A DNA stretch of 64,000 bases, taken from Tupaia tana. Its lineage: Eukaryota > Chordata > Mammalia > Scandentia > Tupaiidae. This document shows positions 1-11,541 of this stretch, piece after piece (the stretch's first letter is position 1; each line of letters starts with the position of its first letter). Made by a program: the position numbers and the translations under genes. The notes under the pieces were generated by a model. The model did not search any database and was not told the origin of the DNA. It saw only the letters and a list, made by a program, of their open reading frames with translations. The stretch lies in contig JAKSZU010000003.1 in NCBI GenBank assembly GCA_026018925.1, positions 6,058,367 to 6,122,366 on the forward strand, given 5' to 3'.

Positions 1-195
1 GAGAGAGAGAGGATGAGAAATCGCTCTCAGGGGTGATGGCTCTGCTGCAATGACTTCTTCTGTATTCTTTCAGGATTTTGGGTATGCATGCATACGAACC
101 TGGCATGTTTCAGGCCTTGGGGTCTGGGACTCAAATCACAGTTGACTACGTGGAAGTCTGGTGATGTAAACCATTATGCCATCTGCTGGTCCTAG
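1..195 (-). mobile_element. SINE-A, cut by window edge
   Basis: Reads in reverse from the CT-rich/GA run to the head complement ATGCCATCTGCTGGTCCTA at 178-196. The tail lies outside the window. Confidence 0.8.
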
Positions 196-384
196 TCTGT
201 GATATTTTTGAAGTTCTTTCAGCCTTAGAATATATCCCACTAGGGATATGTAGTCAAATGACTGCATTTCAGTTACTTGGAATAAGTCCGTCTTGGGCGG
301 TTATGTTACATAATTATGGTTCATTTATGTAATTTCTCTTTTCATTTTTAGGGTTTGCTTTATATGTTGAATCTGCATAGTGAG

Positions 385-735
385 TGTTTCAGACCATTTT
401 GTGTGGTTATAATAGAATACCACAGAATGGGTAATTTATAGAGAAGAGAGCTTTATTTGGCTCATGATTCTGGGAAGTCCGAGAGCTTGGTGCTGGCATC
501 TGGTGGGGAGGGCCCTTGGGTGGGTTAGTTCACGATGGCGGGTGGGACGGCAGAGAGGGGAGAGCAAGAGCATGAGTGGAGGCCAAACTTGTTTATGATA
601 GAGCCACTCTCCTGAGCACCCTCCAGTGATGGCGACCTCACTACATGCAAATGCACAGCAAAGGGCAGTGAAAGACGCCGAACTTCTGTTCTTGTCTTCA
701 TCTGTTCCATTCCCTTTTCCCCCGTAGCTAACCAT
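385..735. repeat. LTR-like interspersed repeat relic (MST/MaLR-like)
   Basis: The stretch with TAGAATACCACAGAATGGG, then GGTAATTTATAGAGAAGAGA and GCTTTATTTGGCTCATGATT matches a common old mammalian interspersed repeat pattern. The second half of the same kind of repeat appears separately near 2885-3005. Family assignment is from memory and tentative. Confidence 0.45.
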
Positions 736-766
736 TAAGGTATTTTTGTTTGTCCTTTCAAATATT

Positions 767-768
<2 letters not shown>

Positions 769-810
<42 letters not shown>

Positions 811-833
811 GTACATATATGTACAAATATGTG

Positions 834-865
<32 letters not shown>
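769..865 (+). repeat. (TATC)n and (GA)n microsatellites
   Basis: Ten or so TATC units at 769-810, then about 14 GA units at 837-865. The GA run lies at the CT-rich tail of the following SINE-C. Confidence 0.9.
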
Positions 866-868
<3 letters not shown>

Positions 869-1035
869 ATCCTTCAAGGGATGGCCATGTGCAGTCCTTT
901 CCCCTCCTTTCCTTCCATGCAGGACTGTGGGCGTGCATGCATATGACCCAGTGTGTTCTTTCAGGCCATTGGGGCCACAGTAGCGGTGTGGGATCTGGCT
1001 TCCTTCTGCTGAGCTATGGGGCTTGCCCCCAACAT
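825..1035 (-). mobile_element. SINE-C (old SINE-A relative)
   Basis: The GA run is followed by a degenerate GGATGGCCATG box, ATGCAGGACTGTGGGCGTGC and a head with GTGTGGGATCTGGC. Clearly diverged; the ends are poorly defined. Confidence 0.55.
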
Positions 1036-1085
1036 TATTGCTAAGTAGATATATGTGTGTACGTAGTCTTCCTACTAGTGTTTTA

Positions 1086-1275
1086 TTTTATTATTTTAAA
1101 GAATTATCTTATTTAACTTTATTTATTTATTTACTTATTTTATTTGACCAGAGAGGGAGGGAGAGAGAGAGAGTGAGAGACAGTGAGTGAGTGCAAGCTG
1201 CCAGGTCTGGGACTTGAACTGTGGTTGGCCACTGGGAGTCCAGCACCCTTAACCACCATGCCACCTGCCGGCCTC
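1086..1275 (-). mobile_element. SINE-B with 15-bp target duplication
   Basis: A-rich/TTTATT tail, TTTGACCAGAGAGG, GA run and head complement ACCACCATGCCACCTGCCGG. Perfect direct repeats CCTACTAGTGTTTTA flank it at 1071-1085 and 1276-1290, so the boundaries are secure. Confidence 0.93.
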
Positions 1276-1290
1276 CCTACTAGTGTTTTA

Positions 1291-1880
1291 GATGCATGGA
1301 ATCATCTGTACGCATGTCTCTCTTCCTGTTTTTTTCATTTATCCACACGGTGAGCTATCTCCACTGGTGGGAAGAGAGAATCCTCATTCCTTTTCTTGTA
1401 GTGCATACTATTTAGAATCCTGTTTATTGTCATTTGTTTCTAGTTCTTTGCTGTTATTACAAAATTGTGCTACAAGAAATAGCCTTGGGCATACATCTTC
1501 TCATGTTTTTGTGAGTTTATCTTTGGAATTAATTTCCAGATTTGCTGAGTCAAAGGCTAATGCATATGTAATTTTGTAAGATAGTGCTTGATTTTCTGCT
1601 CCCAATGAGGGAGAACTTTTTAAAACTGGTATATATAATTTATTAGAATGTTTCTCATTTCACTTTAATGAAATAATGAATAATGAAACATTTTAAGTTG
1701 CATAAATAATTTTGGTGAAACAATTTTGGTAATGCAGTAAATAAAATGAAAGGGAAAAAATAAATGCTTTTATTTAGCTCACATTGATTGAAACAGAAAA
1801 TCAAAACATCTAGGCAGGTCAAGGGTTTCTTAAATTAATAAATTACTTTCCACTAGTATCACAACTAATATATGGAGTGG
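1291..1880. other. AT-rich tract without a recognised gene
   Basis: No supported ORF. AT-rich sequence with short simple stretches; part may be an old LINE remnant leading into the antisense L1 piece that starts near 1880. Confidence 0.5.
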
Positions 1881-2140
1881 GGCCTCTTCAAACAGCTCCT
1901 GGCTGAGTAGTATTCTACAGAGTGCATGTGACACATTTTTCCTATCCACTCGTCTGTTCTCGGATATTTGGGTGGTTCCATGCCCTAGCACTTGTGAATA
2001 ATGTTACAATAAACATGGAGGTGCAAGTGTTTTTTAGGCCGTTTTCCTATCCTTTGGGCAGATACCTAAGATTGGAATCACTGGGTCAATCCGAAGGTCC
2101 GCACTCTCTTGCAGAATCTGAAAGGTTGGATGGTCCAATA
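1880..2140 (-). mobile_element. LINE-1 ORF2 3' fragment (antisense)
   Basis: The phrases GAATAATGTTACAATAAACATGG, CTTTGGGCAGATACCTAAGA and TGGAATCACTGGGTC are the familiar antisense of the LINE-1 ORF2 C-terminal region. The reading frame is degraded. Confidence 0.75.
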
Positions 2141-2164
2141 GCAGGAAGGATAACTGTAGATACT

Positions 2165-2580
2165 AGAGACAATATAGAAGGTGGTGGGTGACCCGGGGTG
2201 GGAGGGAGGGATCAGGGAAAAACCTGTTAATAGACATGAAAGTGATGGGGCCAGCAAGTGGCATGGTGGTTACAAGTGCTGGACTCCCACATGGCTGACC
2301 ACAGTTCAAATCTCAGATCTGGTGGCTTGCTTTCTCACTTCCTCTCTCTCTGATCAAACTGGAAAATAATAATGCTAATAATAATAAATAAAGTTAAATA
2401 AAAATAATTCTTTATAAAAATAGACATAAAAATGAAAAGTTATCTGTCGATGATAATGTATAGGTAATGTCTTTGACTTGACTAATACACACTATATTCA
2501 TGCTGGGAAAAGTCATGTTGTATGCTGTAAAGGTGGACAGTGATAAATGTAAATAAGAAATAAATTTAAAAAACACTCAA
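2165..2580 (+). mobile_element. Old HAL1/L1-type 3' end fragment, interrupted by a SINE
   Basis: GAGACAATATAGAAGGTGGTGG, the G-rich stretch and, after the SINE, the run to GTATGCTGTAAAGG and TAAATGTAAATAA resemble the 3' ends of the elements at 45.1-45.5 and 51.4-51.7 kb, at lower similarity. Confidence 0.5.
2246..2418 (+). mobile_element. SINE-B inside the old 3' end fragment
   Basis: Head GGGGCCAGCAAGTGGCATGG, then GGTGGCTTGCTTTCTCACTT and an A-rich tail with TAA repeats. Imperfect target duplication around AATAGACATGAAAGTGA (2229-2245) and AATAGACATAAAAATGA (2419-2435). Confidence 0.9.
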
Positions 2581-2884
2581 TAATGAGATATTTATTTTAA
2601 TTTCTAAAAGAAGAAAACAAATGCAGTTTTCTAGAAAAAAAAAGTTCACGGAAAATGCGTATCATGGAAAAAAATCTATGCATGGATTTCAAATTTTTTT
2701 TGCACCCAAATAAACTTCTACTGCTATTCTATTTTCTCATGAACTTTTTCAAGTCCCCCATATATGTCCTACATGAACATATAACTAGAACTTTTATCGG
2801 AAGTACTTTTCAAAAGTCCACATGCCTTTTTATTTATTCAGCAACTACATCCTTGCTGTAGATCCACGCTCACGATAACTCACA

Positions 2885-3010
2885 CTCCAGTGATGACGCC
2901 GCTAATCCACTCGTGAGGCAGAGCCCCTGTGACCTCATCGCCTCTTATTCCGTTCCACCTGCCAACACCATTGCACTGGGGTTAAGTTTCCAACACAGGA
3001 ACTCGCCAGG
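2885..3010. repeat. LTR-like relic, second half of the type at 385-735
   Basis: Contains TAATCCACTCGTGAGGCAGA, GACCTCATCGCCTCTTATTC and CCATTGCACTGGGGTTAAG, as in the 3' half of a common old MaLR-like repeat. Confidence 0.45.
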
Positions 3011-3074
3011 CACGCGAGGGACACACAAATACAACCAATCCTGTTCTTCGGTGCCTTAGGTTAACCCTCCTATC

Positions 3075-3250
3075 AGGGGCCAGCAGATGGCATAGTGGTT
3101 AAGGTGCTGGACTCCCACAGGGCTGACAATGGTTCAAGTCCTGGACCTGGTGGCTTGCTTTCTCACTTTTCCTCTTTGTGTCTCTGTGTCTCTCTGATGA
3201 GACGTGTCCTATGCCAAATTAAAAAAACAATAATAATAATTATTAAAAAG
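3075..3250 (+). mobile_element. SINE-B
   Basis: Head GGGGCCAGCAGATGGCATAG with box B GGTTCAAGTCC, GGTGGCTTGCTTTCTCAC, CT-rich part and (TAA)n tail. Confidence 0.88.
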
Positions 3251-3374
3251 CTCTGCGTGTCAGCTAAAATTGGTTTGAGTTAACATTTAATTCCATGAAC
3301 AAAAGGGTGTGATAACGTGAAGAGTATAATGTAATGAAAAAATGTGGCGTATAGTGTAATGAGATAATGTAAAG

Positions 3375-3598
3375 GCTGGCCCGTAGCCTAGTGGCCGAAT
3401 GACCTGGGTTCCAGATGACTGACCATGGTTTCAATCCTGGTCCCCATGGCTTGAAAAACGCTCCAGGAGCATGCCTCAAATCCTGACAGGATGAAGAAAT
3501 GGAGGAGAAGGGATTTCATTGTGACCGTGCTCCTTTGGGGGTGTTTTCTCTCTCTCTCTGGATAGGTCATGCACCCTCTGTCAATAAAAAAAAAAGTA
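3375..3598 (+). mobile_element. Diverged SINE-A variant
   Basis: Head GGCTGGCCCGTAGCCTAGTGG with box B-like GGTTTCAATCC, then GAGGAGAAGGGATT and a CT-rich stretch ending CACCCTCTGTCAATAAAAA. The middle carries CATGCCTCAAATCCTGACAG, a form also seen near 54.07 kb, so it may be a separate subfamily. Confidence 0.65.
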
Positions 3599-3947
3599 CA
3601 AAAGGAATCTGTAATTTATATGAGCGGGTACACTGCACACATTTAAAAATAAGCCAGTGCCACAGTAAGGAGGACGCCCCACGTTCCTGCTCCGCCTCCT
3701 TCCCAAGGCTGTGCTCTGCCCCTCAGACCCCAGCATGTTCACTGCATGTCCTGCTGGGATGGGAGAGGTGCCTTTCTGCGTCTGGGTCTTCAGCCTAGAA
3801 CCAGCTCCCCTCCTCCCACCCCACCCTGCCCTTACCTACTTGGTAACTTGTTGTCCTTCATCTCAACTCACAGGTGCTTCCCCGGGACGGCTTTTTCAGT
3901 TTTCAGATGTCCTCAGTCATCCCGGTTTTTGTAAGTAGCAAGATGAG

Positions 3948-4215
3948 GGGCCAGCAGATGGTGTAATGGTTATGTCACTGGACTCCCATGTAGCTGACCG
4001 CAGTTCGAGTCCCGGACCCAGCAACTGAAAACTCATGCTGGGTGCATGTGTGTGCATGCCCAAAATCTCAAGAGGAGAATGGAGAAGGGATTGTGGCGTG
4101 GCCATCCCCTGGGGGGTGATTTCTCACTTTCTGCCTCTGTCTCTCTGGTGAGTGCATGCGCCCTATAGCAAAAAACAAAACAAAACAAAAACTCTCTTAA
4201 AAAAGAAAAAGCAGC
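3948..4215 (+). mobile_element. SINE-A
   Basis: Head GGGGCCAGCAGATGGTGTAA; box B GTTCGAGTCCC; body AGAGGAGAATGGAGAAGGG; palindrome CCCCTGGGGGG; tail GCGCCCTATAGCAAAAAAC. Confidence 0.9.
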
Positions 4216-4369
4216 AAGATGATTCTATCCTCATCTACTCTGTTTTCTAAGATGTAACCAAGATTGGGAAGCGTGGGCTCGATCGTTCAAGGACACGCAT
4301 TCACTCACATGTTCATGGCCTATGTATCCTGATGTTCCTGCCTCATTTTAAGAAATCTACATTTTGGAT

Positions 4370-4760
4370 TTTTAAAGTCAGACCCTCCTTTTTAAGAATC
4401 CCATATTATTACTTTTAGTCAACACATAATCATTGTGCACAATTATAGGACATAGCAGGTGATTTTAGTATAGTAAACATAAAAGGATTGAGTCAGGGTA
4501 ACTAGCACATCCATCCTCTCAAACATGAACCATTACTCTGCAGTGGGAAGGTTCAAACCCCCTCTTTCAGCCATTTGGACATATACACCGAATTATGGTT
4601 GACTATGGAACCCTACAACCTTTCCCTCTTGTCCAGCTATGAATTTTTTTACCTATCTCCACCCGCTGGGCACGTTCTTTCTCTATCCTTGCCAAGAGAG
4701 TACGTTGTCACACTTGTGGACTTTCATCCACTTTGACAGATGAGAAACAGATGTCTTTTA
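4370..4760 (-). mobile_element. LINE-1 3' UTR fragment (antisense)
   Basis: CAGGGTAACTAGCACATCCA, AACATGAACCATTACTC and GAATTATGGTTGACTATGG are antisense to the 3' UTR of L1MA/B-type elements. It is the opposite strand of the type of sequence at 19.38-19.66 kb. Confidence 0.7.
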
Positions 4761-4794
4761 AATTTATAAATTTGCAGAACATCCTGAAAGGAGG

Positions 4795-4896
4795 GAGAAG
4801 TGGAGGAGAAGGGATTGCAGTGTGATCCTGCCTTATGGGGGGTTTTTCTCACTTCTCCTCTCTCTGTTTCTCTTTGGTAAGCACCCATACCCTGTG

Positions 4897-4933
<37 letters not shown>
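4795..4933 (+). mobile_element. 5'-truncated SINE-A with long poly-A
   Basis: Starts within the body (GGAGGAGAAGGGATTGCAGT), keeps CT-rich part and CCCATACCCTGTGGC, ends in about 34 A. The head is absent, as expected from incomplete reverse transcription. Confidence 0.85.
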
Positions 4934-4935
<2 letters not shown>

Positions 4936-5182
4936 GTTTCTGTATGTTTCTTCGTCATCTCCTGTAGCTTCTTTACGAAAGCCACCGGGTCCCCTGGGAG
5001 TGAGTAGCACTCGCCATTGAGCCTTCGCGGTGAGCTGCACACCTTGGGGTCATAGTGCCCTCTGTCTGACGTGACGCCCTTGCTCTGAGTTCTGAGATGG
5101 TGACTCACAATTCCTTCTTTTACTTGCCTGTTATATCTTTCAATGATGTTTAAATATTTTCTATCTTTTATTTTTTACTGGA

Positions 5183-5265
5183 TTTTGCTTTAGGGCTTTT
5201 GTGCTTGCTGGAGACAGAAAGAGTGAGAGAGGAAAAGTGAGAAATGACGTGCTCCTTCCTGGACC
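5183..5265 (-). mobile_element. SINE-A tail fragment
   Basis: TTTTGCTTTAGGGCTTTTGTGC, GA-rich stretch and AAAGTGAGAAATGACGTGC match the reverse of the SINE-A 3' part; the rest is missing or too diverged. Confidence 0.5.
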
Positions 5266-6170
5266 AGGAGCACCTCCGATACTCAGCGCGGTATTCGACT
5301 TTGCCTTTTTGGCCTGTATGAATGCCTTGTTCTTTTAATAGCTGAGTTCGGCCCAGTTACATTTATCCATATGAGCCATGTTTGACGTCAGCTCTGTCAC
5401 ATCGTCTTATTGTACATATTGTCACATACAGACACACGTGCCAGGTGCTTCTGGGCTGACCAGGCCAGGGTTCGAATAGTGGTTGCCTCATGGGATCTGG
5501 CTTCTCCTGAGCAGCTCGTTACGACTGGGCTGCAGAGGCATACCCAGGACAGCTTTTGGGAACCCCACGATGTTAGAGCTCTCACTTCTGTTCTTTTCAC
5601 GAGGGTTTACAAGCTAAGACCTCCACTTCCTGAGACCTGTGTTCTCAGATTCCCTTCCCAACTTGAGATGGGGCCTTCCCCTCCTTTGGCTTCTCTGGGC
5701 CTGTTTTTCATCATTCAGATTCTTTCCTCAGGGTTTCCTCTCAGTGCTGGGTGTCCACTGGGAAGGGAGCTCTGGTCAGAGGATTGGAGAGCTCCCAGGC
5801 CCTGGTCCCTTGCACAGTTCGACCTCACTGAACTTCCGCGTCCCCACCTGCGTCTGGAGCCGGAACACCCTCCCACCTTGGGATGCTGAGCTCACGTGGG
5901 CTTACAGTGAGCCCCGGACATGTAGGAGCAGTACCTGTGGGGTTAGGATGCTCAGGTCCATCAGAGATCCAGGGCTCTCTCCTCACTTCCTGGGGCCCGA
6001 GGCTTCAGCACTCAGTCCTCCACACTCATAGTCTGGGTCTGGGCGGACACTTTGCCACCCAGATTTACAACTATTGCCCATGGAGTTTTGGTTTTGTTAT
6101 TCTAGTTCTGTCCTTTCATTTTATAAAAATTCTTGCTTTCTTCTTCCTCTTTTTAAAAATTTTTTTATTT
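5266..6170. other. Non-repeat tract without a recognised gene
   Basis: Open frames of 96-159 codons exist on the plus strand but have no recognisable domain, overlap one another in several frames, and lack splice or start context. I see no known gene. Confidence 0.5.
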
Positions 6171-6174
6171 TAAA

Positions 6175-6408
6175 AGAGTGATTTTTGCTTTAGGGAGTGT
6201 GCACTCACCAGAGAGACAGAAAGTGAGAAATCATCCCTCAAGGGGGAGGGCCACACTGCAATCCCTTCTCCTCCATTCTCCTCTTGGGATTTTGGGCACA
6301 CTTGCACACACGCTTGGTTTGAGTTTTAAGCCACCAGGTCCAGGACTCAAACTGTGGTCGACTGCGTGGGAGTCCAGCAACATAGCCATTATGGCATCTG
6401 CTGGTCCT
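6175..6408 (-). mobile_element. SINE-A
   Basis: TTTTTGCTTTAGGGAGTGTGC, AGTGAGAAATCATCC, TGCAATCCCTTCTCC, box B complement GACTCAAACTG, and head complement GGCATCTGCTGGTCC at 6392-6406. Confidence 0.9.
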
Positions 6409-6859
6409 AAGCTCATTTATTTCTTCTATGAGACAGAGAAGGAGAGAGAGACAGAGAAAGAAGGAGCGATCCCGAGCAGCGTCTTTGGCCGTGCTGCATC
6501 CTGGCCTCACCAGCGGATCACGGCATTTGTGGGTGTGCTTGTGTGTACAGGGAGACCTGGGACGGGAGACGGGGACCGTCCCCTGTGGTCTCATCATCCG
6601 AGTCCTGCTGTACTGCTGTGTCATGCACCTGCCCCTGTTCTTTTTTAACGTGGCGATATTAAAAACAAAAAAGAACAAAGTAATAGCTGTAGTCCATTAG
6701 TGTCTGCACCGTGTCCCGTTTATTCATGGACATGACTAAGGAGAGCTGAGTCAGCACACACTGATGTTCCCGATATGCCGTTAACCCTTGTTAATTCAGG
6801 GTAGCGTGGGCAAAGGGCGCGGACTTGCCAAGCGGAATCAGGCCTTAGGTGTCATACTC

Positions 6860-7510
6860 AGTTTCTCAGGGTGGCTTAAGGCGGCACCACGGACCTGGTA
6901 GTCTGAAACGGCGAATGCGTGCTCTCAGTTCCAGGGCGGCAGTCGCAGGGCCCTGGGGACCTTTGACCTCTCCCAGCTGGTGGAGGCCGCCGGGCTCTGT
7001 GGTCCTTGGTTCGTATCCTGCAGCATGACAGTCTCTGTGTCTTCACAGGGCTTCAACCCTGTGTGTCTCCAAATCTCCTCCTTAGAAATACACCAGTTAG
7101 GGACCAGCAGATGGTGTAATAGTTACATCACTGGACTCCTATGTAGTTGACTACAATTTGAGTCCCAGACCCGGTGGCTTAAACTCATGCCAGGGCGCAT
7201 GTGTGTGTGCCCAAAATCCGGAGAGGAGAATGGAGGAGAAGGGACTGTGACGTGGCCATCTCCCTTGGGGGGTGATTTTTTACTTTCTGTCTCTCTGTCT
7301 CTCCAGAGAGCGCACATGCCCTATAGCGAAAATCTTTCAAACAAAAAAAGAAAAAAGGAAAGGGTGACACCAGTTAATGGAATAGGGTCTGCCCTCATGC
7401 AATACAACTGCATCTTAGTGAAATGACGTCTGTGAAGACGCTCCAAGTGAAGCCACATTCCCAGGGACCAGGTGGCTTTCTGGGGGATACTATTCAACCA
7501 AGGATAGGGT
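6860..7510. repeat. LTR-like relic split by a SINE
   Basis: TTTCTCAGGGTGGCTTAAGG, TCTCAGTTCCAGGGCGGCAG and, after the SINE, GGGGGATACTATTCAACC have the layout of an old MaLR/ERVL-like LTR. The SINE at 7100-7366 interrupts it. Confidence 0.4.
7100..7366 (+). mobile_element. SINE-A with 10-bp target duplication
   Basis: Head GGACCAGCAGATGGTGTAAT; tail GCCCTATAGCGAAAATC. Perfect ACACCAGTTA at 7090-7099 and 7367-7376 fixes both ends. Confidence 0.93.
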
Positions 7511-8859
7511 CTTAGGTTAGAAAAATGACGAAAGGGGTACTTCCTAGATAAAGAGAAACAAAAATGTTCCAGCGACATAGGGTCAGAAGACGGAGCCCAC
7601 CCTCTCCCCGTCAGCATCGGACGAGAGGATGTGCCCACAGAGGGCGGCGATGGTGGCAGGCGCCCTCCAGTCAGCTCCGGCTCTTCCTGGGTCCAACTGT
7701 GCCCTTGGGTGTCTCCTTTGAACTAATCTCTCCACGGGCCTCGTGCCAGCCTGGGGGCTAAGCTTGGTCCAGAGAGAGCTTAATTCCATGCCATCCTTCC
7801 GGAGGTCCAGATGCCTGAAAAGCTCTGTCAGAGAGAAGCCCTGTATCTCCGGACCCAGCGGGTGGGGAGCAGAAAAGAAGAGCCATTTTGTACTGCCTGT
7901 TCTGACCGCCGAATCCCTATAAATGAATTTCTTTTTAAAAGACTGAAACCCTCACATAGGCTGAGAAGGAAACAAGGAGTCAGAAGAGATGCCAAGAGCT
8001 ATAAATTTTCCCTGTCTGTCTGGGGCCATTATTCCACTGCCTACAGGCACGCACTTGGCAGCCTGCGTTCACCAGCTCAGGTGCACACCGGTTACTTAAT
8101 TAATCGGATGTACAGAGTTCAGGGTCCCGGCTCATGCATGGGGTGGCTGCCAAATTCTCAGAGGTCTAGAAATATCCCCAGGAACTTTTCTGACTTATAA
8201 ATAGAATTGTTACAATCACACTGTCCTCGTTCTGCCACCAAGCCTACCTCATCAGTGTGTTTAACGAAAACAATAGCGGGGACGATGACAACAACAACAG
8301 TGACAGCAGTGACAACAGCTACTGCATCCGATTCACCGTTTCTGGACAGAATTTTCTGTTTTCCGAGCAGTTGTAGCCGCTTCGTGTTGAATATGGGAGA
8401 ACTCTCTCCACTGCTTGGCACGATCTGGTACATGATTAATATGCTCTCTGTTTTCATGTATCATTTTTAAAGAATTTAAAAAGTTTATTTTTTTCTGGAA
8501 TCTTAATTCCATTGGAAGCCACACAGTGAAGTTCTGGGAACTGAGCAGCCTGGTGCGGCAGGGTTGCCTCGCTCTCTTGCTACGTAGTCCACCCCCGCCG
8601 GCCCCCGCCATTCTCCACAGTCTTCTCTTCAGTCTCCACCAAGATCGCGTCAACTGCCCATTAATCCCACAGCCACTCAGCTTCTCTATTCCATGTGGTC
8701 AGCCAGTCACCTCTCAAACTGGCGCCGTCGTCCCAGCAACCCAAGGCCATATCCCTTTGGACTTTTTTCCAGGCCTACATAGAGCATCTTCTTGAGATGC
8801 TAACGAATATACTTTTGGATCATCTGGGCATCTGTATTTTTCTATTTCTGGGTATCTTT
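7511..8859. other. Tract without a recognised gene
   Basis: Contains a stretch of ACA/GTGACA-like triplets near 8280-8320 and frames of 87-129 codons without recognisable features. No gene called. Confidence 0.5.
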
Positions 8860-9069
8860 CTTTTAATTCTTTTTTTAAATAAAGGATTATTTTATTTAAC
8901 TTTATTTATTTCTTTATTTTTAATTTGACCAGTGAGGGACAGAGTGAGAGAGAGAGAGAGAGAGAAAGAAAGAGGGAAAGTAAGCAAGCAAGCCACCAGG
9001 TTTGGGTCTTGAGCCACGGTCGGCCATGTGAGAGTCCAGTGCCCTTAACCACCACGCCACCTGCCAGCC
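8860..9069 (-). mobile_element. SINE-B with 18-bp target duplication
   Basis: TTTATTT-rich tail, TTTGACCAGTGAGGGACAG, GA run, GGTTTGGGTCTTGAGCC and head complement CACCACGCCACCTGCCAGC. CTATTTCTGGGTATCTTT is repeated at 8842-8859 and 9070-9087. Confidence 0.93.
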
Positions 9070-9089
9070 CTATTTCTGGGTATCTTTTC

Positions 9090-10050
9090 ATATGTTTTCC
9101 TCTCCCCTCCTGTGCTACTGGTCTTCTCTTTGGTTTATTTTCTTCCTCTGATAATGAGACCTGTCAGGTCGACTTTCCTGCTAGTCCATCCTCTAAGGAA
9201 AGTTGCCATCAATAGAAACGACATTCACTATTTAAATAAAAGGTTCAATACAGAGAATTAAGTGGTTATAAAATTATTGCAAAGATATTGAAAGATGTTT
9301 TTTAGGCCAACTCCCAGGACAACATCAGAGAACTGGCCCAACACACGATCTGCTTCCTCTCCCACACACCGGTGCTGAGCCTAGAGTCACTCACTGTGAT
9401 TGCCTTCCAAAGTAGGAAGCCATCTCCAGGTGTGCTTCTCTCCCAACACAACATCCTTAATGACAATCTGGGGGTGAGGCTGCCACAGCTGATGGTGGAA
9501 AACGGGAACGTCTGGGCTGCCGTCCCTCTTCCTGGCGGTTTTGCCCGCTAGCCTGACGGTAATGCACGTTACGTGGGAGAGGCAGGACCTAAAGCGAGGC
9601 TCGACAGCAGCTCCCGGGCAGGGCAGACTACTTGGCCAGAGACTCAGAGACTTGGAAGGAACAAGCTGGTAATCGTGATGGAGCAAACTGCGCAGAGGGA
9701 TGTGGGTCGACCTGGAAAGTGTGAAGTATGTGTGTCCCATGCGAAGGCCCCTTCAGAAGAGGCTCTCAGTGATCAGGTGGGCACACGACCTGCTCTGTGG
9801 ACATCAGTCAGCACCAGCCCCAGCCACTTCCGTGATTTTTTGATGGTCCTATATACCGAATGGCTGTGGGAGCAGGGAAAGAGGGGCCTCACCGGGCCAG
9901 CAGCGTGGATGTTAGTCTCCCCTGCACCTGCTAGCACTCATGCCCCACAGCTGCGGCAGCGGCTCCCTCTTCCTGCAATTCCCTCTTATTCCGAATGTGG
10001 GCTTGCCTTCACTGCCTATCAAGTCTTCACTAGCATCTTCGGACTCTTCT
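9090..10050. other. Tract without a recognised gene
   Basis: A plus-strand frame of 219 codons (9573-10232) runs from here into the downstream SINE-A, so its end is not native coding sequence. No domain recognised; no gene called. Confidence 0.5.
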
Positions 10051-10063
10051 CACTAAATGTCTT

Positions 10064-10325
10064 TTTTTTTTTTTTTTGTAGAGGTTTTTGTCTTAGGGCT
10101 CATGTGCTTGCCCAAGAGAGACAGAGAGGGAAAGTGAGATATCACCTCCCGGGGGAAGGGCCACACCACAGTCCCTTTTCCTCCATTTTCCTCCCGGGAT
10201 CTTGGGCACATGTGCACATGTGTCCAGCATGAGTTTCAGGCCACTGGGTTCGGGACTTGAACCATGGTCGACCATGTGGATGGGAGTCCAGCAATGTAAC
10301 CATTATACCATCTGCTGGCCCAGTT
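10064..10325 (-). mobile_element. SINE-A with 12-bp target duplication
   Basis: Poly-T, GAGGTTTTTGTCTTAGGGC, body and head complement CATCTGCTGGCCC. ACTAAATGTCTT is repeated at 10052-10063 and 10326-10337. Confidence 0.93.
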
Positions 10326-10397
10326 ACTAAATGTCTTAGTCATCGTATTACACCCAGATTTTCCTAACCTAGGAAGCGATTTCATATAAAGAAGGGG

Positions 10398-10642
10398 GGC
10401 AATGTGGTCAGCCAGGTGTCTGGGTAGTTAAGGTGGCTAGATCTCACATGGTCGACTATGTGATTCAAGTTCTGGATGTGATGGCTTGAAACATATGCCA
10501 GGCACATGTGCGTGCATGCCCCAAATCCCAAGGACAGGGAGGAGAAGGGAGCCCGTGGCGTGTTCATCCTCATTGGGGGTGCTCTCTTACTTTCTCTCTC
10601 TGGTGCGTGCATGCACCCTACAGCAAAATAAAAAAGAAATAA
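10398..10642 (+). mobile_element. Diverged SINE-A
   Basis: Head with GTAGTTAAGGTGGCTAG and box B-like GATTCAAGTTC; GAGGAGAAGGGAGC; tail TGCACCCTACAGCAAAATA. An older copy with several changes in the head. Confidence 0.8.
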
Positions 10643-11252
10643 AGTGGGACGGTGGATAAGACTCATGGGATCCAGCTGTTTCACAAGGCACCTCGTCATC
10701 CAACAGGAGCTGGTCTGGCAGCGTGGCAGACCGGCCTGTGGAAGGCAAATCTGAGGCACCAGGCTGCTCACGTCCCAATGGTCTGCTGCTCTCTTCTCAC
10801 CCTGCTCTTTCCCCTTTGTACTCCCTTCGTCGGAACCCTTTTCTCTCTTCCCTGCACTCTGTGAACCACTGCTCCGCTGGAGGTTAAGCTTCAAGGTGAA
10901 CCTTCCTGCTCTTCCTTCTACCTCCACACAGTAGCTGAAGCTTGGCTCTCTGTCTTCTGATCGCATTTTTACTAGTCAAGACACCTTGTATTGCACATTG
11001 CAGAAACCTAACTCAAGCTAAAAAGCAATTTGCTGGCTGCTATAACAGACAAGTCCAGGGCCTTTACTGGTTTCAGGTATGGCTGGATTTAGGAGCCCAG
11101 CAAATGTCCCGAGGGCTGTGTCTCTCCTTCTTCGTTGGCTCCATTCCTGGGCAATCTCTCTTTCCATGGCTTTAAGAAAGCTAATGGTAGCTCCAGACTC
11201 ACGATACTTACAAATCCAGATCTCATCAAAGGAGTTCTATCTCTTTTGAATA
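10643..11252. other. Tract without a recognised gene
   Basis: CT-rich in the first part (10780-10930). No repeat family or coding feature identified. Confidence 0.5.
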
Positions 11253-11265
11253 GAAACATCCAAAT

Positions 11266-11541
11266 GAGGGGACCAGCAGGTGGTGAAACGGTTATGTCAC
11301 TGGACTTCCACATAGTTGACTGCGTTTCTGGTACCAGACCCGGATGCTTAAAACTCACGCCGGGCATGTGTGTGTGCATGCCCAAGGTCCCAAGAGGAGA
11401 ATGGAGGAGAAGGGATGGGGCATGGCCATATCTCCATACCCCCTGGGGGGTGATTTCTCACTTTTTCTCGCTCTGTCTCTCTGGTGAGTGCATGCCCTGT
11501 ATAGTAAAAATCTCTCTAAAGAGAAAGAGAGAGAGAGAGAA
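11266..11541 (+). mobile_element. SINE-A
   Basis: Head GGGGACCAGCAGGTGGTGAA; tail GCCCTGTATAGTAAAAATC then a (GA)n run. Imperfect target repeats GAAACATCCAAAT (11253-11265) and GAAATATCCAAAT (11542-11554). Confidence 0.9.

Noticed and set aside
9573-10232. 219-codon plus-strand open frame
   Set aside because: Its 3' third is the antisense of a SINE-A insertion with target duplication, so the frame is accidental.
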